This document shows positions 31,221 through 34,017 of a DNA stretch of 34,017 bases, in pieces. The DNA comes from Nitrososphaerota archaeon (GTDB lineage: Archaea > Thermoproteota > Nitrososphaeria > Nitrososphaerales > CADDZS01). Position numbers and translations under genes: made by a program. Each line of letters opens with the position of its first letter. The stretch's first letter is position 1. Below the pieces are notes generated by a model. That model was not told where the DNA came from, searched no databases, and saw only the letters and a list, made by a program, of their open reading frames with translations. Location of the stretch: contig JAPCJU010000002.1 of assembly GCA_027886795.1 (NCBI GenBank), positions 1-34,017 of the forward strand, written 5' to 3'.

Positions 31221-31653
31221 ACAAGTTATCCCATTGTTCCTCTGTTATGCCCAGGATCGTACGCCTGTACAGGGCCGAACTAAGATGCAAAAAATAATTT
31301 TCTTGTTTGAGCAAAAGTCGAAAGTGTCGGGATATTACTATTATCAAGCTGCAGATTACGGCCCATTTTCTTGGCAACTTGCAAGTGACCTAGAATTTCT
31401 GAAAAGCAGGGGACTAATGATGGAACGTCTCAGACCGAGGAGGGATGGAGGTGACCGTTATGTTTTGAAAATCACTGACAAAGGATCAGATCTTGTGAAA
31501 AGGCTTGTCGCTGATTCGAGGTGGAAGAAAGTTCTTGAGGCGATTGAAAAACTAAAAATTGACTATAACGGAAAGGATCTGACAACGTTACTTCGAGAAG
31601 TATACCAAGATTATCCGGCTTATGCAGTGCGAAGCAAAGCCAATCTCTACTAA
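31204..31653 (+). CDS. YwgA-like protein (Panacea-type fold)
   Basis: This 149-residue protein starts at ATG inside the TrmB-type gene, so the two are co-translated. PVQGRTKMQKIIFLFEQKSK, YYYYQAADYGPFSWQLASDL and ILKSRGLM-type helix, then RYVLKITDKGSDLVKRL, follow the YwgA pattern: an HTH-like helical domain with GPF/GPYS. It is the second such domain in the window (the first is at 22975). These are predicted regulators related to antitoxin-type domains. It may work with the TrmB protein to control the Ubl operon. Confidence 0.6.
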   Translation: MRLLARQVIPLFLCYAQDRTPVQGRTKMQKIIFLFEQKSKVSGYYYYQAADYGPFSWQLASDLEFLKSRGLMMERLRPRRDGGDRYVLKITDKGSDLVKRLVADSRWKKVLEAIEKLKIDYNGKDLTTLLREVYQDYPAYAVRSKANLY

Positions 31654-31698
31654 GCTCCCGACGCAATATTCCAAGGCATTCTTAAGGACGGCAGAATT

Positions 31699-31728
31699 GT
31701 GATCGACTTATCGGAATGATTCGATCAC
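31699..31728. repeat. Inverted repeat GTGATCGA-N14-TCGATCAC
   Basis: Perfect 8-bp arms around a 14-nt loop, 45 nt after the YwgA-like gene. It could be a terminator-like RNA hairpin or an operator. No T-run follows. Confidence 0.35.
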
Positions 31729-31843
31729 CTTCCTATTGAAGGCAAAACTAAACCAACGCCTTCTAGCAGCTTCTTATCGAAGAGTCTGACGCGCGTCCAT
31801 TAATTACGGATTCGAGTTAATTTTTAATGTTAGGCCGGAGACC

Positions 31844-32905
31844 CTAAATGATTTTGTGCCACGAATCCCTATCTAGTTGGTCTGTGGTAAGAAAACTGAA
31901 CCCTTTTTTCTCCCAAAAGCCTTTGGAATCGTCACCAACGTCGAAAGCAACTAACTCTGATTTTCCCAATCTTTTAGCAAATCTTTCGAATTCCATCTCG
32001 AATAGAGTTCCTAAATCCTGATCGCGTACATCATTTCTAATTTCAAAGTTGCTAATTACGAGAGCTTGTCCATCTTCATTTGCCAGAGCATGGCCTATGA
32101 CATCATTTGCCCTTTCTAGGACAAAATCGGCATCTGAACAACGGGGGAATCTATAATTGGATTGATCCTTGTCTTCCGCCTTTCTGAATTTGAACTGAGA
32201 TGAACTTGGCATACCTTTTACATCTAGACTTAATTTTCCGGGGAATTTGAATAAAGAAACTAATCCAAGGATTAGGCCAAAGAATAGGCTGGACGCATGG
32301 GCTATAAAGACTGGTCTGTCGACGTGAGTTAAAGCCGCATCCAAGAATAGGAAAAGAAGAATTAATCCCGCCAGAAAAATAGTCACTGAAACGGAAATTT
32401 TTTTCCTACCAATATATGCAGGCTTGGGTGAGACGCTAGTTCCAGCGTATGAGAGCATTACTACTATCAAACTAACAGAGCTATAACCAAAGGCGATTCC
32501 AACAGAGGAACCCGCAACTGTAGACATTCCTGAAAACGTACAGTTCGAGATGCAATAATGAGCGAGGATGTCAGAGCCAATTAATGCGATAAATAGCGAA
32601 AAAGAGGCGCACGCAATCGTGCCCAAAAGGAAAAGCCTGGACAAATAGCGCCTCACCCTACTCGGATATTGGAAACAGCAAAAAGCAGCTAGTGAGCTTG
32701 CTACGACGATGTAGGGCGGATTCGTCCACCCGTCGAAGATTAGATTCCCTGTAACGGAACCTGGTAAGAAGTCGAGAGAAGCAGCCAAGTTGGCTGGAAT
32801 TATGGGGAAATAACTTAGGACCAGAAAAATAATAACGAGAGCTTCTGTGGGTAAAATATCATAAAAGAAAAATGAAATCCCAGCAAGCGACCCCCTCACC
32901 GGCAA
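31844..32905 (-). CDS. Rhomboid-like membrane protein fused to a GNAT domain
   Basis: This 353-residue protein starts at TTG (GTG a few codons later is possible). Residues 15-220 hold six or so hydrophobic segments. LAHYCISN (H116, N121), AGSSVG (132-136) and FIAHASSLFFG (H203) resemble the rhomboid order His-x-x-x-x-Asn, Gly-x-Ser-x-Gly and His in TM6. They are not canonical, so protease activity is uncertain. Residues 265-345 are a GNAT acetyltransferase: VIGHALANED, LVISNFEIRNDVRDQDLGTL with the acetyl-CoA loop (Q-D-L-G-T), and FDVGDDSKGFWEKKGF. I know of no common protein with this pair. The role is unknown. Confidence 0.6.
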   Translation of the reverse strand: MPVRGSLAGISFFFYDILPTEALVIIFLVLSYFPIIPANLAASLDFLPGSVTGNLIFDGWTNPPYIVVASSLAAFCCFQYPSRVRRYLSRLFLLGTIACASFSLFIALIGSDILAHYCISNCTFSGMSTVAGSSVGIAFGYSSVSLIVVMLSYAGTSVSPKPAYIGRKKISVSVTIFLAGLILLFLFLDAALTHVDRPVFIAHASSLFFGLILGLVSLFKFPGKLSLDVKGMPSSSQFKFRKAEDKDQSNYRFPRCSDADFVLERANDVIGHALANEDGQALVISNFEIRNDVRDQDLGTLFEMEFERFAKRLGKSELVAFDVGDDSKGFWEKKGFSFLTTDQLDRDSWHKII

Positions 32906-33095
32906 TATCGATCCGCTCCAATTTTTCTAATTTGATCCTTTTTCCCGTACGCGAAATTGTTCGCCAAACCTTCCGTACTTTATTATCAATATCATTTGAT
33001 CTGTATTGAATCGGGCTTGAGTTTGGCCAAAGGTTAGTATCAGGAACAAAGTTGAAAATACTTGAATAATTGTTTTTCAGAACCATTCGTCTAAG

Positions 33096-33701
33096 ATGCC
33101 AGATTTTACAGCGAAATCTTCTGGGAGTTCTGTGGAGAGATCGCCATCGAAAAGGCAAGACCTTGATATTCTTTGTGCATTGCTTCGCCACTTTTCTGAA
33201 GATGGTGTTGAACCTGAGTGGAATATCGGGAAGGATGCTGAAGACATTTTCCAACGAGACAATGAAGACTTCTCGCCCAAGTATGTTCCGAGGCTGGATT
33301 TCGCTGTAGGACCTTTCAACCGTGGTGTAAACCCTTTTGATCATAGAGACATCAGACGGCGGGCGAGAAATGAGACTGTAGGAAGACTTTTAGCTCTGAA
33401 CGATGCACAGCACAGAGATTTGACAGCTAACGAAAATCCGAGGTGCCTTTTAGCTGTTGAAGTAGAATCATCTACTGGTCGAAAACACAGGATGGGGAGT
33501 ATTCTCAATGCCTCCTTCATAGGATATTACGGTATTGTTGTCGCTAAGGCGAGCAAAGGAGAGTCTGAAGATAAAATCTACGAATCGCTCACAAATATTC
33601 GAACTTACATCGAAGTCATGAAGGTGTTACGAAAGACGCAATTGATCCTATCCAACGTTGTCATAGCGAAAAAATCATCACTCATCAAGGCTTTACGATG
33701 A
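33096..33701 (+). CDS. PD-(D/E)xK-like protein, possible nuclease
   Basis: This 201-residue protein starts at ATG. DLDILCALLRHFSEDG is a helix; VPRLDFAVGP (Asp68) and LLAVEVESSTGRKHRMGSIL (Glu122-Val-Glu124) are the two acidic strands of a restriction-endonuclease-like core, with the usual Lys replaced by Glu. NASFIGYYGIVVAKA follows as a conserved strand. The pattern is like some small restriction-fold proteins that carry EVE or EIE. No methyltransferase is adjacent. Activity is doubtful until the missing Lys is explained. Confidence 0.5.
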   Translation: MPDFTAKSSGSSVERSPSKRQDLDILCALLRHFSEDGVEPEWNIGKDAEDIFQRDNEDFSPKYVPRLDFAVGPFNRGVNPFDHRDIRRRARNETVGRLLALNDAQHRDLTANENPRCLLAVEVESSTGRKHRMGSILNASFIGYYGIVVAKASKGESEDKIYESLTNIRTYIEVMKVLRKTQLILSNVVIAKKSSLIKALR

Positions 33702-34017
33702 GGTACCGAATGGAAACCAAGGTTGATTCAATGTCGATCGTTCTAAATGGCCTAAAGAAACAAGATGAACCAAAAAACTAGATCTTATAATCGTTAAACT
33801 GCGAAGCTTCCTTCGACTCGGTGAAGAATCTGCTTTCCTCCTGTATGAAGTTAAGATTCCAGCTTCCTGATTGTTTGTGAGCCTAAAGTACAATTCCCAT
33901 CCCCGCATGTCGGAACAGCCGCGATTATCGCAAATGACGGGCCCACAGAGACCCGAACCCACGACCCTCAACCAAATTGGGCCCGATTATCGTCAGGAGT
34001 CGGTCAAGAATCCCACC
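33702..34017. other. 3' end region without a clear gene, with GC palindromes
   Basis: No supported coding region. CGGGCCC at 33938-33944 and GGGCCCG at 33979-33985 can pair, and CGATTATCG occurs at 33922-33930 and 33984-33992. On the minus strand GTGGGTTCG between them looks like half of a tRNA T-arm, but the other half does not pair, so a tRNA is not called. It may be a decayed RNA gene or part of an element that continues outside the window. Confidence 0.35.

Noticed and set aside
32859..33344. 161-aa minus-strand frame antisense to the PD-(D/E)xK-like gene
   Set aside because: Composition is unlike a protein (rich in Arg, Asn, Ile without pattern) and it conflicts with the better-supported plus-strand gene and the start of the membrane-GNAT gene.
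33930..34017. tRNA-like GTGGGTTCG and paired CGGGCCC/GGGCCCG at the window end
   Set aside because: The T-arm does not pair properly, A58 is missing from the loop and no anticodon arm fits between the GC arms. Not called as tRNA, though an intron-split gene running out of the window cannot be excluded.
1..34017. CRISPR array, rRNA, IS element
   Set aside because: No regular repeat-spacer pattern, no rRNA-like sequence and no transposase with terminal repeats were found on either strand.

Overview
The window is almost certainly archaeal. Several starts lie 22-30 nt downstream of a TATA-like box with no room for a leader (6540, 6395, 11643, 20604). TTG and GTG starts are common. The proteins include archaeal types: a TrmB-family regulator, a MEDS sensor domain, an XPD helicase with an Fe-S cluster and an archaeal P-loop ATPase with a C-terminal winged helix. 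A TACK-type, mesophilic lineage such as Nitrososphaeria would fit, but that is inference. No rRNA, convincing tRNA or CRISPR array was seen. The mixture of defence genes, an integrase, small zinc proteins and many short operons looks like an accessory or defence island.

Layout. 1-4040: a Hachiman pair, hamA (cut by the window edge) and hamB, the latter with a C-terminal HIRAN domain. 4095-9447: a tyrosine recombinase, a 47-residue zinc ribbon and a DPPY DNA methyltransferase on the minus strand. They diverge from a Thr-rich surface protein and an XPD-like helicase. 9481-13303: small proteins, a HEPN-like protein, an M48 peptidase with an ArsR-type regulator, and a Dot1/aKMT-like methyltransferase. 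13578-16330: a three-gene cassette of radical SAM (SPL-like), TcmP and DUF5131. 16500-18982: a membrane-anchored UvrD-type helicase with a nuclease-like insert and a frameshift just before motif VI. 19280-22534: an archaeal ATPase and zinc protein with two triplets of 9-bp iterons, a class II glutamine amidotransferase, a MEDS protein and a second small zinc protein.

22975-26728: a tight five-gene plus-strand run comprising a thioredoxin-fold/YwgA-like protein, a nucleoside deoxyribosyltransferase-like protein, a flavoprotein, an AAG-type DNA glycosylase and a thymidylate-kinase-like protein. It reads as a nucleotide-sanitation, base-modification or repair module. 26856-30369: a complete prokaryotic ubiquitin-like conjugation operon on the minus strand. 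It encodes a membrane-anchored exported protein, a Ubl ending in four glycines, an E2-like protein, a JAB/JAMM peptidase, a ThiF/E1-like enzyme and a small unknown protein. Divergent to it is a TrmB regulator overlapping a second YwgA-like gene. 31844-33701: a rhomboid-like membrane protein fused to a GNAT domain, and a PD-(D/E)xK-like protein.

How they may work together: Hachiman is an established anti-phage system. The Ubl operon resembles bacterial Bil-like and related ubiquitin-like defence operons but differs in gene order and in having a membrane protein in front. The rSAM/TcmP/DUF5131 and NDT/flavoprotein/AAG/Tmk modules are the best candidates for undescribed nucleic-acid modification or defence systems. 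All assignments come from reading motifs by eye; no database search was possible.
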